From NCBI RefSeq assembly GCF_940677205.1, contig NZ_OW712331.1, forward strand, positions 310,001-374,000: DNA of 64,000 nucleotides, written 5' to 3'. The notes beneath the pieces were generated by a model, which had not been told where the DNA came from, made no database searches, and saw only the letters and a list, made by a program, of their open reading frames with translations. The position numbers and the translations under genes are program-made. This DNA is from [Clostridium] colinum. Its GTDB lineage: Bacteria > Bacillota > Clostridia > Lachnospirales > CAG-274. Shown here one piece after another: positions 48,213 to 61,083 of the stretch (position 1 is the stretch's first letter; every line of letters starts with the position of its first letter).

Positions 48213-48556
48213 TTGTGAAAAGAGGGGATATATTTTATGCAGATTTAAGCCCTGTTATAGGCTCCGAACAGGGGGGCGTTAGGCCAATTTTAATTATACA
48301 AAATGATATAGGAAATAGATATAGCCCAACTGTTATTTGTGCGGCTATAACATCTCAAATAAACAAGGCTAAATTGCCAACACATATAGAAATAGATTGT
48401 ACAAAATATCCTTTAATAAAAGATTCTGTAGTTTTGTTAGAACAAGTAAGAACTATTGATAAAAAAAGAATGAAAGAAAAAATAGGCCATTTAGATGATA
48501 CTATAATGAGTAAAGTAGACAAAGCGTTGTTAATTAGCTTGGGACTTAATACATAA
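48209..48556 (+). CDS. mazF: MazF/EndoA-family endoribonuclease toxin
   Basis: 115 residues, close in length to Bacillus Maz[22 protein letters not shown] and the catalytic pair R25 and T48 (in AAITSQ) are at the same positions as in the Bacillus enzyme, which cuts UACAU. The gene appears intact. A CopG/RHH antitoxin gene normally lies between alr and mazF; here the 156 bases before mazF hold only the 16-codon frame. A terminator follows 6 bases after the stop. Confidence 0.92.
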   Translation: MIVKRGDIFYADLSPVIGSEQGGVRPILIIQNDIGNRYSPTVICAAITSQINKAKLPTHIEIDCTKYPLIKDSVVLLEQVRTIDKKRMKEKIGHLDDTIMSKVDKALLISLGLNT

Positions 48557-48561
48557 GCCAA

Positions 48562-48589
48562 GGTTAAAGATAAAATCTTTAGCTTTTTT
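48562..48589 (+). terminator. Terminator of mazF
   Basis: GGTTAAAGAT (48562-48571) / ATCTTTAGCT (48575-48584), two wobble pairs, 3-base loop, then TTTTT. Confidence 0.8.
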
Positions 48590-48654
48590 AAAACTATAAA
48601 AACTTTCATAATCTTAAATAAATTGTAATTCATAATTGAATTTGTCTATAGCTC

Positions 48655-48694
48655 AAACTATCCACAATATTTGTTAATATATTGTGGATAGTTT
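48655..48694. terminator. 16-bp perfect inverted repeat upstream of the rRNA operon
   Basis: AAACTATCCACAATAT (48655-48670) / ATATTGTGGATAGTTT (48679-48694), 8-base loop, TTT at its end. It could be a second terminator insulating the rRNA promoters from upstream transcription. A weaker GTGTAGA-type hairpin follows near 48732-48762. Confidence 0.55.
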
Positions 48695-48762
48695 TAATAT
48701 TTAAAAATAAGTTATCAACATTTAGGATATAGAAAGAGTTTAGAGAAAGTCTACACTTTTTT

Positions 48763-49069
48763 AATAAAAAAAGGCTTATCTTTTTGAATGAACTGTATTA
48801 AAAAATTTGATTTTATTGTAAAAAAGAAAAAGTGTATAAAAATTTATTTTTAATACGATTTTAAGTAAAGCTCCTTATTATTTATATTTTATTTCATATT
48901 TATCTATATAATATTTTTATACTGTTTTTTATTTTTATTATTTATAATAATTTAAAATATCTTAAGGGTTTATAATATTATATGTAATTTTTTAAATGTT
49001 AGCTTAAAAAAATTAAAAAATTTTAAATTATTATGTAATAAAATTTTTTAAAATATTAATAAAAAAGTA
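48763..49069. other. AT-rich stretch upstream of rRNA promoters
   Basis: About 300 bases without a gene. The last part is A/T-tract rich, as is common for UP-type activation of rRNA promoters. Confidence 0.5.
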
Positions 49070-49098
49070 TTGACATGAAAAATGTATTATGATATTAT
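49070..49098 (+). promoter_or_regulatory. rRNA promoter P1
   Basis: TTGACA (49070-49075), 17-base spacer, TATTAT (49093-49098). Followed by AAGTCGCTAAAA (49103-49114) around the likely start of transcription. Confidence 0.75.
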
Positions 49099-49162
49099 AA
49101 TCAAGTCGCTAAAATAAAGTTGTTAAGAAAAAGAAAAAATGTAAAAAAGATGAAAAAAGTTC

Positions 49163-49191
49163 TTGACAATATGAAAGATAAGTGATAAACT
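49163..49191 (+). promoter_or_regulatory. rRNA promoter P2
   Basis: TTGACA (49163-49168), 17-base spacer, TAAACT (49186-49191). Followed by the same AAGTCGCTAAAA (49196-49207) as P1. Confidence 0.7.
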
Positions 49192-49248
49192 AATTAAGTC
49201 GCTAAAACGACGATAAATCAAAAGTCAAGTAAATAAAATAAAAAGTGC

Positions 49249-49276
49249 TTGACAAAAATGAAAAAAATGTTATAAT
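49249..49276 (+). promoter_or_regulatory. rRNA promoter P3
   Basis: TTGACA (49249-49254), 16-base spacer, TATAAT (49271-49276). Best -10 of the three; closest to the 16S gene. Confidence 0.8.
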
Positions 49277-49345
49277 AGAACAAGTAACTAATAAAATTTA
49301 CAAAAAATGAGATTAGTTAAAGATATTATAAAAAATTGAACATTG

Positions 49346-49361
49346 AAAACTAAATAATCAA
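49346..49361 (+). other. Left arm of 16S processing stem
   Basis: AAAACTAAATAATCAA pairs perfectly (16 bp) with TTGATTATTTAGTTTT at 51007-51022 on the other side of the 16S gene, forming the long-range stem cut by RNase III. Confidence 0.8.
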
Positions 49362-49462
49362 AAAGTGAATTAGACAACCCGAAAAATTCAAGTGAGAAAA
49401 AACACTAAAAAAGAGAAAAAGTCAGAGTAATCTGAGCGAATTAAACTTAAAGTTTAAAGAAT

Positions 49463-50987
<1,525 letters not shown>

Positions 50988-51006
50988 AAAAAGGGAAGCT
51001 AATTCA

Positions 51007-51022
51007 TTGATTATTTAGTTTT
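51007..51022 (+). other. Right arm of 16S processing stem
   Basis: TTGATTATTTAGTTTT, complement of 49346-49361. The 16S-23S spacer (50983-51238) contains no tRNA gene. Confidence 0.8.
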
Positions 51023-51095
51023 GAGTGTTTAAAACGTATTAATTTTACAAAGTAAAATTATATACACACTCACATATATTGTACATTGAAAATTA

Positions 51096-51109
51096 AATAA
51101 CAAACACAA
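51096..51109 (+). other. Left arm of 23S processing stem
   Basis: AATAACAAACACAA pairs perfectly with TTGTGTTTGTTATT at 54165-54178, enclosing the 23S gene. The upstream CATTGAAAATTAAATAA repeats the sequence found before the 16S gene at 49341, as is common for rRNA antitermination/processing regions. Confidence 0.8.
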
Positions 51110-51238
51110 CGCGATAAAGTTTGAGAAAACGATATCGTGAGCCAGACAAAAATGTTTAAGAGGTAAAAGCAAGAAATAAAAGTTTTTCCGAAAAAAGATT
51201 TAAACAATATCTCGGTGAATAAATAAAGAAACCGAAAG

Positions 51239-54135
<2,897 letters not shown>

Positions 54136-54164
54136 ATGATTTTGTTTAATTCTTTTAGTTTGGT

Positions 54165-54178
54165 TTGTGTTTGTTATT
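54165..54178 (+). other. Right arm of 23S processing stem
   Basis: TTGTGTTTGTTATT, complement of 51096-51109. It marks the end of the 23S unit; tRNA promoter sequence follows without a 5S gene. Confidence 0.75.
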
Positions 54179-54224
54179 ATTTTTTATGTAAATATTGAAA
54201 AATTGAAAAAAATTAAAAAATAGC

Positions 54225-54253
54225 TTGCAAAAGTATAAAAAATGTGATATACT
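54225..54253 (+). promoter_or_regulatory. Promoter of the Asn-Glu-Cys tRNA cluster
   Basis: TTGCAA (54225-54230), 17-base spacer, TATACT (54248-54253), 17 bases before the first tRNA. Confidence 0.75.
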
Positions 54254-54270
54254 ATTTTAGTAAGTAATAA

Positions 54271-54342
54271 TCCTCGATAGCTCAGCGGTAGAGCACTCGG
54301 CTGTTAACCGATAGGTCGTAGGTTCGAATCCTACTCGGGGAG
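54271..54342 (+). tRNA. tRNA-Asn (GTT)
   Basis: 72 bases, cloverleaf with acceptor TCCTCGA/TCGGGGA, anticodon loop CTGTTAA and T arm GTTCGAATC. Discriminator G. CCA is not encoded. Confidence 0.96.
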
Positions 54343-54350
54343 CTTTTTAA

Positions 54351-54422
54351 GGCCCGTTGGTCAAGCGGTTAAGACGTGGCCCTTTCACGGCTAAAACAGG
54401 GGTTCGATTCCCCTACGGGTCA
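54351..54422 (+). tRNA. tRNA-Glu (TTC)
   Basis: 72 bases, acceptor GGCCCGT/ACGGGTC, anticodon loop CTTTCAC, T loop TTCGATT. CCA is not encoded. Confidence 0.96.
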
Positions 54423-54427
54423 TTGAT

Positions 54428-54498
54428 GGCGATATAGCCAAGCGGTAAGGCATGGGACTGCAACTCCCTGATCCCCAGTTCGAATCTGGGTGTCGCCT
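54428..54498 (+). tRNA. tRNA-Cys (GCA)
   Basis: 71 bases, acceptor GGCGATA/TGTCGCC with discriminator T as expected for Cys, anticodon loop CTGCAAC. CCA is not encoded. No terminator separates it from the next protein gene. Confidence 0.95.
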
Positions 54499-54546
54499 TT
54501 GAGTGTTTTTATTAAATTAATGAGAGATTTGTTTGTGGAGGGGTTT

Positions 54547-54843
54547 ATGAAAAAAATTATTTTAAGTATTATTATTGGTAGCAGTGTAGTATTAAGTAGT
54601 GTTAATATATTTGCAAATACTAGGTATTTACCTATTGAATTTGAAATTGCTGAAAAAGACAAATCAATAATGGAAGAAAGAATTAGGTATACAAATGAAA
54701 ATATAAAAAGAGATTTATATATAAATGAAAGTAAAGGAGAAAACAAGTTAAATATAGATGAATTTATTAAACAAGCATCTAAAAATTTACTAAAAGATCT
54801 TATAAAAGATCCTGTTGATCGTGAAATTTTAGGTATAAACTAA
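54547..54843 (+). CDS. Small secreted protein, unknown
   Basis: I do not recognise this protein. 98 residues from the ATG at 54547, after GGAGGGG; the frame opens earlier, inside the tRNA-Cys gene, which cannot be coding. A signal peptide is clear (cleavage after NIFA, residue 23). The mature 75 residues are charged and probably helical (EKDKSIMEERIRYTNENIKR). It starts 48 bases after tRNA-Cys with no terminator between, so it may be read from the tRNA promoter. Confidence 0.65.
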   Translation: MKKIILSIIIGSSVVLSSVNIFANTRYLPIEFEIAEKDKSIMEERIRYTNENIKRDLYINESKGENKLNIDEFIKQASKNLLKDLIKDPVDREILGIN

Positions 54844-54866
54844 TAAATAAAATATATTATAATCAA

Positions 54867-54889
54867 AACTACCCATTAAAAGGGTGGTT
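54867..54889 (+). terminator. Terminator-like hairpin after the small secreted protein gene
   Basis: AACTACCC (54867-54874) / GGGTGGTT (54882-54889), one wobble, 7-base loop, then T-rich. Confidence 0.65.
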
Positions 54890-54967
54890 TATTAGCTTTA
54901 TAAGGAATTTGTTGTAAGCCTCTAAATAGACATTGAATGATCTGACAATTATAATACTTTATTGACT

Positions 54968-54990
54968 GCCACTAAAAGTGGCTATTTTTT
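54968..54990 (+). terminator. Second terminator-like hairpin
   Basis: GCCACT (54968-54973) / AGTGGC (54977-54982), 3-base loop, then TATTTTTT. A third, weaker hairpin of the same style (ACCTA/TGGGT) lies at 55008-55021. Confidence 0.65.
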
Positions 54991-55021
54991 GTCTAATTAC
55001 TCTGACTACCTATAAATGGGT

Positions 55022-55384
55022 CTATATATTTTTTTAAATTTTTGTATACTGTATTTAGTGATAAAAATAAAAATATCAATAAATTTATAAATTAAATTAT
55101 AATTTAATTATAGTGATAAATTTTTTAAATTTATCACTAATTTTGATGAGTAAAAGATATAAAAATATATTAATTGTATAAAATAAAGTAGAGATCTAAA
55201 AATACATATTATTATGAAAAATATATGAAAATATAAAATTATATATAGATAAAATATTAAGAATGTTATATAAAATAATGAGAGCTAAAGTTATAAAATA
55301 AAAAAATTAATTATATATGATTTATACTAAAATTTCTATATTATATAAAGCAAGTAATATCAAACTTTTTTATAATATTTTATA
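55022..55384. other. AT-rich intergenic stretch, no gene seen
   Basis: About 360 bases between the hairpin cluster and the promoter of the large S-layer-type gene. It holds an inverted repeat around 55082-55140 (GTGATAAA...TTTATCAC) but no reading frame or RNA gene that I can support. Confidence 0.5.
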
Positions 55385-55413
55385 TTGACTTTTAAATAAT
55401 AAAAATTTATAAT
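55385..55413 (+). promoter_or_regulatory. Promoter of the large S-layer-homology gene
   Basis: TTGACT (55385-55390), 17-base spacer, TATAAT (55408-55413); start codon about 50 bases downstream. Confidence 0.7.
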
Positions 55414-55463
55414 AGAAATAAAGTAAAGATGAATATAATTGTATTTTTTTGGAGGTAAAATAT

Positions 55464-58106
55464 ATGAAAAAAAATTTATCAAAAACAGCAGTTAAAGCTA
55501 TGGTTATTGGTATGACTGTTACTATGGGTTGTGGTACTGCTTTAAGTGGAGTTGGAAATAATATAGCTATAGTAAAGGCAGAGGAAAAAAATATTATAAA
55601 TAATCCAAGTGATATAAATTTAAATAAAGATGATTTTATAATTACAAAAGAAGGATATTTATTTCAAGTTTTAGAAAAAAATAACGAAGCACAAGAAATT
55701 TCATTTGTAGGTAAAATAAAATCAAGAGGTAATGGCAAAGGAGAAGGAACAGCAGATGGTACTAAAATACCTTATGTAGGGGTATTATTAGAAGATGGAT
55801 CAGAGTTAACAATAACTCCTGGAGAAGAAAAAGCTAGAGAAGTAAAAGAACCAGTAAAATGTACAGTTACTCAAATAGGTAATGGAAAAGATGGATTATC
55901 TGAATATACTATAACTATTAAGGATAAAATTAAAGATACGAATAGTAAATGGAACATTATGGTTAATAATTTTCAAACACCTTTTAAAGATGTTAAGGTG
56001 ATTGCTGATAAAGCATTAGAAGGGCTTTCAATTGTGTCACCTTTTAAAGTAATGGAAATACCAAGTACAGTAACAAAAATTGGTGAAAATTCATTAAATT
56101 TACAAGCATCATCTAATTTAGTTATTAAAATTACAAATTATGGAACAGAAGATACAACACAAATAACAGAAGATGAATTAGTAAAAGCTATTGGTACTAC
56201 AAATGCAAGAATAACAATAGAATTACCAAGTAATGCAAATTGGCAGAGTTTAGTAGAAAGACTTAAAACAAATGCACCAAAAGTTGTAGTTAGAACAGAA
56301 TTACCAGAAAATCCAGAAAATTGTTTAGTAAAAGCTATAAAAGATGATAAAGGTGAATATACATTTAAAATACTTAAAGATTCAGAGAGTTTAGGAAAAC
56401 AAGTTGCTTTAGTAGAATTTAAAGGTAAAGAAGAAAAAAACAATAGAAGTGGAGAAGCACAAGTTATAGGAGCACAAGCAATTTTTAAAGGTGATAAAGT
56501 TACAATAAATAGTGAAGATTATGCAATTACACAATTAGGTGATGGAGAAAAACCTATAAGTGGCATAACTAATGAAGAATTAAAAGGAATAACAGGTAAT
56601 GTAAGAACTGTTGCTGCAAAAGCTTTTGAAGGTAATAAAGAAATTTCAGAAATTTCACTTGAAAAACTTTATCTACCAGTTGTTGCTAAAGTAGAAGAAA
56701 ATGCTTTTGCAGATACAAACTTAACAAAAGTAGATTTACCACATGTTAGTGTAGTAGAATCAAAAGCATTTGCAAATAATGAAAAACTTACAACTATATA
56801 TTTAGGTGCAGATAAAAATAATAAACAACCTTTAACTATTGATCCAAATGCACTTTCAGGTAGTAAAAATTTAAGTGAAATAAAAACAAATGCTCATACA
56901 GATGAAAAACAAATAGAAAAAGTTATTAATAATTCAGGTACAACACAAAATGTAACAGTATCTTCAGGTGATAAGCAATCTGAAACTGTTAAACCAGTAC
57001 CAAACGTAGCTCCTACAATAACAACAACAACTTTAGAAGCTAAAAAAGGAGATAAAACTATAACTCTTCAAATAAGTGAAGAATTACAAGAATTTACTTC
57101 TAATAAGGAACAAAATGCATTTACATTAACTAAAAAATCAACAAGAACAAATAAAAATACAACAACAAAAATAACAGAATACAAAGTAGGAACAGATAAG
57201 AAAACAATAATCCTTACTTTATCAAATCCTATAGAAGAAGGTAGCTATACAATTGATTTTGAAGGAAATGTTAAAGAGCTTAAAGATAGCGGAGATAAAA
57301 TGCTTGAAACTAAAAAAGGAATTACTTTAACAGTAAAAAGTGAAAATAAAGAAACTACAACAAGCTCAACAAGTGGTGGAGGTAGTATCAGTAGTAGCGG
57401 TAGTGGAGCTAACGTAGGTGTTACAGGCGATAAAGATAATAATTCAAGTACTACAACAAACAATAATACTAATACAGGAAATAATCAAACAGTTGTAGAA
57501 GATAAAAAACTTACATTAGATACTATCAAATTACCTAGCGTAGAAGGTGAAGCTAAAACATTTGGAGATATATCTGCTAATCATTGGGCAAAAGCTCATA
57601 TTGATAAATTATCTAAAGCAGGTGTTATAAACGGTGCAAATGGAAGTTTTAATCCTAATGGACAAACAAAACGTGCCGATGTTACAATTATGTTAGTTAA
57701 TCTTTTAGGATTACAACCACAAGCTAACAATAAATTTATAGATGTTAATCCTTCAGCATATTATGCACCATATGTAGGAACAGCATCTACGTATGGTATA
57801 GTAAATGGTTCTAACGGTATGTTTAAACCAGAAAGTGTAATATCTAGACAAGATACAATGGTTATGATATCACAAATATTAAAATCATTAGATTTAAATG
57901 TTAATACAGATATAAGTGTATTAAATAAATTTAATGATGTAAATAAAGTATCATCTTATGCAAAAGAAAGTGTAGCTATATTAGTTAACTCAGGTATTAT
58001 ATCTGGAAATAATGGTAAATTAAATCCTACTGCTCCTGTTACTAGAGCAGAAATGGCTACTATAATGTCTAAATTATATGATGTTTTAAAAACAGCTAAT
58101 AAATAA
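55464..58106 (+). CDS. Large S-layer-homology protein with leucine-rich-type repeats
   Basis: 880 residues from the ATG at 55464 (TTGGAGG upstream). Signal peptide to about residue 39 (cleavage after VKA). The middle has BspA-type leucine-rich elements (about 185-220 and 396-476, with VEENAFADTNLTKVDLPHV). An SbsA/Ig-like domain (about 512-625) and a Ser/Thr/Gly/Asn-rich linker (about 630-675) follow. Three SLH domains end the protein (about 698-750, 756-815, 818-875), each with the F.D...... .WA/YA pattern. Probably a cell-wall-bound surface protein; its binding partner is unknown. Confidence 0.9.
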   Translation: MKKNLSKTAVKAMVIGMTVTMGCGTALSGVGNNIAIVKAEEKNIINNPSDINLNKDDFIITKEGYLFQVLEKNNEAQEISFVGKIKSRGNGKGEGTADGTKIPYVGVLLEDGSELTITPGEEKAREVKEPVKCTVTQIGNGKDGLSEYTITIKDKIKDTNSKWNIMVNNFQTPFKDVKVIADKALEGLSIVSPFKVMEIPSTVTKIGENSLNLQASSNLVIKITNYGTEDTTQITEDELVKAIGTTNARITIELPSNANWQSLVERLKTNAPKVVVRTELPENPENCLVKAIKDDKGEYTFKILKDSESLGKQVALVEFKGKEEKNNRSGEAQVIGAQAIFKGDKVTINSEDYAITQLGDGEKPISGITNEELKGITGNVRTVAAKAFEGNKEISEISLEKLYLPVVAKVEENAFADTNLTKVDLPHVSVVESKAFANNEKLTTIYLGADKNNKQPLTIDPNALSGSKNLSEIKTNAHTDEKQIEKVINNSGTTQNVTVSSGDKQSETVKPVPNVAPTITTTTLEAKKGDKTITLQISEELQEFTSNKEQNAFTLTKKSTRTNKNTTTKITEYKVGTDKKTIILTLSNPIEEGSYTIDFEGNVKELKDSGDKMLETKKGITLTVKSENKETTTSSTSGGGSISSSGSGANVGVTGDKDNNSSTTTNNNTNTGNNQTVVEDKKLTLDTIKLPSVEGEAKTFGDISANHWAKAHIDKLSKAGVINGANGSFNPNGQTKRADVTIMLVNLLGLQPQANNKFIDVNPSAYYAPYVGTASTYGIVNGSNGMFKPESVISRQDTMVMISQILKSLDLNVNTDISVLNKFNDVNKVSSYAKESVAILVNSGIISGNNGKLNPTAPVTRAEMATIMSKLYDVLKTANK

Positions 58107-58117
58107 TATAAATTAAA

Positions 58118-58153
58118 AAAATAAAAAGAGGCTTTTAAGTCTCTTTTTATTTT
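58118..58153 (+). terminator. Terminator of the large S-layer-homology gene
   Basis: AAAATAAAAAGAG (58118-58130) / CTCTTTTTATTTT (58141-58153), extended inward by GCTT/AAGT with a wobble. Confidence 0.85.
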
Positions 58154-58637
58154 GACTTATTTACTAAGTTTTGATTAGTATAAAATTATATTAATTATAA
58201 GAATTTTTATTACAATTATGAAACTAATATTATGGTGTATAAAATATTTAAAATTTTTAGAATATGCTAGTTAATAATATTTAAAATCAATTAGTCAATT
58301 TTTTAGCTATACAACAAATATTTTGGCAATTTTATTAATAAGTATTATTAAAGTTGAGTCTAATAATATTTTATACCTTTATACATAGTTATTATAAAAA
58401 ATCTTTTTTAATATTTATAATTATACTTTTAAAAGAATATATTTTTTAAACTTAAAAATAGTGTTAATAAGTATACAAGTGATAGGATAATATTCATATT
58501 TTATTAATAATACATAGAAGATTAAAAATAATAAACATATTTATAAAATAGTTGTTTATAATTATAATTAACATTGCTATATTAGAGTAAAATTTAATCT
58601 AATAAAATAAAAAAATTATTAATTTTGAATATAGTAT
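58154..58637. other. AT-rich intergenic stretch, no gene seen
   Basis: About 480 bases between two convergent terminators. Stops are present in all frames and I see no RNA gene or copy of the dispersed repeat. Confidence 0.55.
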
Positions 58638-58681
58638 AAAAAAGAGCATATATCGTATTTTGATTGAATATGCTCTTTTTT
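58638..58681 (-). terminator. Terminator of the DUF368 gene
   Basis: Perfect 14-bp stem AAAAAAGAGCATAT (58638-58651) / ATATGCTCTTTTTT (58668-58681), 16-base loop. It lies 47 bases downstream of the minus-strand stop and is followed by T residues on that strand. Confidence 0.8.
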
Positions 58682-58728
58682 AATTGTTATTATAATTTTT
58701 TTAAAAGATCTATTTACTTTATTTTTAT

Positions 58729-59643
58729 TTATTCATCTTTACTTAATTTAAAAGCTATAATAAACCCGATTATAGCCATTATAATAGAAAATACAATACT
58801 TAAAATAGGTATATTATTATCATAACTACTATATGTCATAGGGTCTTTAAAAATTGAAAAAATAGAACCAAATATAAGTCCTAAAATAGTAAAATATGTT
58901 ACAGAAAAAGCTTTTTCTAATAAAAATGCTATAAGTTTAGATATTAGTATAACACCAATAACTATCCCAAGACCTCCAACAAAAAGAGTAATAAATACAT
59001 TAGAAGTTACTATGTATTTTATACCAGCAAAAAAACTATTTGTAGACATAATTTCTATACCAGTTATTATTACATTAATAAGTCCACTAATAGATGTTAA
59101 TATAACATTATAAATACCTAATAAAACCATAACAAATGAGCCACTTATACCAGGAACAACCATAGCAGCACTAGATATCATACAATATATAAATATTTTT
59201 ATAAGCCACGGAGTAGTAATAACTATATCTACAGAAGTAGCCGAAGGTTCTTTTATAAAAGATATAAAAACGACTATTGAAAAACTTATTAAACTAGCTA
59301 AATAATATATAGGCTTAACTGGTTTTGTTTTTGCATGTTTAATAATAAGGGGTATGCTACCAACAACAAGCCCTACAAAAAACATACTAGTAGGTAAAGA
59401 TTCTTTAGCTAAGCAAACTTCTATTATTTTACTAAATATTAATATACCAACACTAGCTCCTAAAAATAATGGTATTAAAAATTTTATATGCTTTTTAGGA
59501 TTTTTAAAAAAGTTATTTATAGCATCTATCATTTGGTCAAATATTCTAAGTACAACAGCTATTGTTCCACCACTAACGCCAGGAATAATATTTGCTACAC
59601 CAACAAAAATTCCTTTTAAAAATAAGTTTAAAAAACTATTCAT
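58729..59643 (-). CDS. DUF368-family polyprenyl-phosphate transporter
   Basis: 304 residues, about eight to nine membrane segments. Two inverted copies of the DUF368 motif: VANIIPGVSGGTIAVVL near the start and VVPGISGSFVMVLLG in the middle. Members of this family were shown to flip undecaprenyl phosphate back across the membrane (PopT type). Standing 65 bases after murG, it makes a logical pair: lipid-II synthesis and carrier recycling. Confidence 0.9.
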   Translation of the reverse strand: MNSFLNLFLKGIFVGVANIIPGVSGGTIAVVLRIFDQMIDAINNFFKNPKKHIKFLIPLFLGASVGILIFSKIIEVCLAKESLPTSMFFVGLVVGSIPLIIKHAKTKPVKPIYYLASLISFSIVVFISFIKEPSATSVDIVITTPWLIKIFIYCMISSAAMVVPGISGSFVMVLLGIYNVILTSISGLINVIITGIEIMSTNSFFAGIKYIVTSNVFITLFVGGLGIVIGVILISKLIAFLLEKAFSVTYFTILGLIFGSIFSIFKDPMTYSSYDNNIPILSIVFSIIMAIIGFIIAFKLSKDE

Positions 59644-59708
59644 TTTATGTCTCCTTAAAATTTATTTTGTATACATCATTTATAATTATATATAATTTAT
59701 AAAAAAAA

Positions 59709-60773
59709 TCAAGATTTGCATAAAATATCTATTTCATTTAAAATTTTATCGATAGAATTATTTAAAGAAGATGAATTCATAGTGTTTATATGAACAGTTT
59801 GTTGTTTTGATAAAATATTTATATTTTCTATAAGGCTATCTTTTGATAAATCTTCTTCGTATAAAACATTACTAAAACCTTGTTTTTTGAAAGAATTAGC
59901 ATTTAATATTTGGTCACCTCTGCTTGCATTTTTAGAAAGAGGTATTAAAAGATTAGGTTTTTTTAATGCTAAAAATTCACATATAGCATTAGAACCAGCC
60001 CTTGATACAACAAGGTTACTAACAGCTAAAAAATGTTTTAATTCATCTGTTGCATATTCTATTTGATAATATCCTTCTTTATTTATAGATCTATCTACAT
60101 TATTTTTACCACATAAATGTATTATATTAAAATCTTTTAAAAGAACATCTAAGCATTCTCTCAAAATAGTATTAATTTTTACAGAGCCTAAAGACCCACC
60201 CATAACTAAAATAATAGGTTTGTTATTTTTAAAATTACATATTTTTAGACCTTGATCTTTAGAACCTTCAAAAAGTTCTACTCTTATAGGAGTTCCTGTT
60301 AATATAGCTTTATTTTTAGGAATATTTTCTAATGCTTCTGGAAAAGTAGTACAAACTTTTTTTGCAAAAGGTATAGATATTTTGTTGGCAAGCCCTGGAG
60401 ATATATCGGATTCATGTATTATAATAGGTACTTTGTTAAAATATCCACCTATAACAACTGGAACGCTAACAAATCCACCTTTAGAAAATATTATATTAGG
60501 TTTAATTTTTTTTATAATAGATGTGGCATCTGTTACTCCTTTTGTTACTCTAAAACTATCTGTAATATTTTTAAAATCTAAATATCTTCTAAGTTTACCA
60601 GTAGATATTTCATAATAATCTATATCTAAAGGCTTAATAAGAGTTTTTTCTATACCATCTTTACTCCCTATATAGCTTATATGATATCCTTTTTCTTTTA
60701 AAAAAGGTATTAATGCAATATTTGGATTTACGTGTCCGGCTGTACCCCCACCAGTTAAAACTATTTTTTTCAA
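59709..60773 (-). CDS. murG: UDP-GlcNAc:lipid I N-acetylglucosaminyl transferase MurG
   Basis: 354 residues. GGGTAGHVNPN (8-18) and SRAGSNAICEFLALKKPNLLIPL-type donor-binding motif are complete. It adds GlcNAc to lipid I at the inner face of the membrane to make lipid II. Start ATG at 60773 with GAGGTG upstream. It is not in a dcw cluster here. Confidence 0.96.
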   Translation of the reverse strand: MKKIVLTGGGTAGHVNPNIALIPFLKEKGYHISYIGSKDGIEKTLIKPLDIDYYEISTGKLRRYLDFKNITDSFRVTKGVTDATSIIKKIKPNIIFSKGGFVSVPVVIGGYFNKVPIIIHESDISPGLANKISIPFAKKVCTTFPEALENIPKNKAILTGTPIRVELFEGSKDQGLKICNFKNNKPIILVMGGSLGSVKINTILRECLDVLLKDFNIIHLCGKNNVDRSINKEGYYQIEYATDELKHFLAVSNLVVSRAGSNAICEFLALKKPNLLIPLSKNASRGDQILNANSFKKQGFSNVLYEEDLSKDSLIENINILSKQQTVHINTMNSSSLNNSIDKILNEIDILCKS

Positions 60774-60883
60774 AAAATCACCTCTATAATTATATATTTT
60801 ATTTTAAAAATTATTGATATATTATATGAAAAGTAATAGTTAATTATAATATTTTAGTAAAAATTATAACTAGCTATTACTTG

Positions 60884-60908
60884 AGGTTGTAGACAAAGTC
60901 TATAACTT
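60884..60908 (+). repeat. Hairpin of repeat copy C (TGTAGAC type)
   Basis: AGGTTGTAGAC (60884-60894) / GTCTATAACTT (60898-60908), 3-base loop. A second perfect hairpin TCAAAAAAATAA/TTATTTTTTTGA (60910-60921/60927-60938) follows. TGTAGACAAA (60888-60897) is inversely repeated at 61105-61114. Confidence 0.6.
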
Positions 60909-60956
60909 GTCAAAAAAATAATCTTGTTATTTTTTTGAGGTGCTGTATGAAAAAAA

Positions 60957-61083
60957 CTGATTTATTCGCATAAGGGCTAAAGCCACTATAAATCTAGCTT
61001 TTTACACAATATAAGGCAAAGCCCCATATTGTGATTAGAATTTTTATGCCTTGCATAAACTTTTTATGTAAAGCATAAAAATA
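60957..61083 (+). repeat. Dispersed structured repeat, copy C
   Basis: Aligns with copy B (31683-31807). Internal structure: GGGC (60974-60977) with GCCC (61021-61024) and GCC (60982-60984) with GGC (61015-61017); then TTTATGC/GCATAAA (61043-61049/61053-61059). The latter stem differs from copy B by a paired A-T to G-C change. It lies between the 526-residue gene and murG. Confidence 0.7.

Noticed and set aside
54490-54546. Upstream extension of the small secreted protein gene into tRNA-Cys
   Set aside because: It would use tRNA sequence as coding and miss both the ribosome binding site and the signal peptide start at 54547.
54271-55021. Integrated element at the tRNA cluster
   Set aside because: No integrase, no direct repeat of the tRNA-Cys end and no phage or plasmid gene was found downstream.
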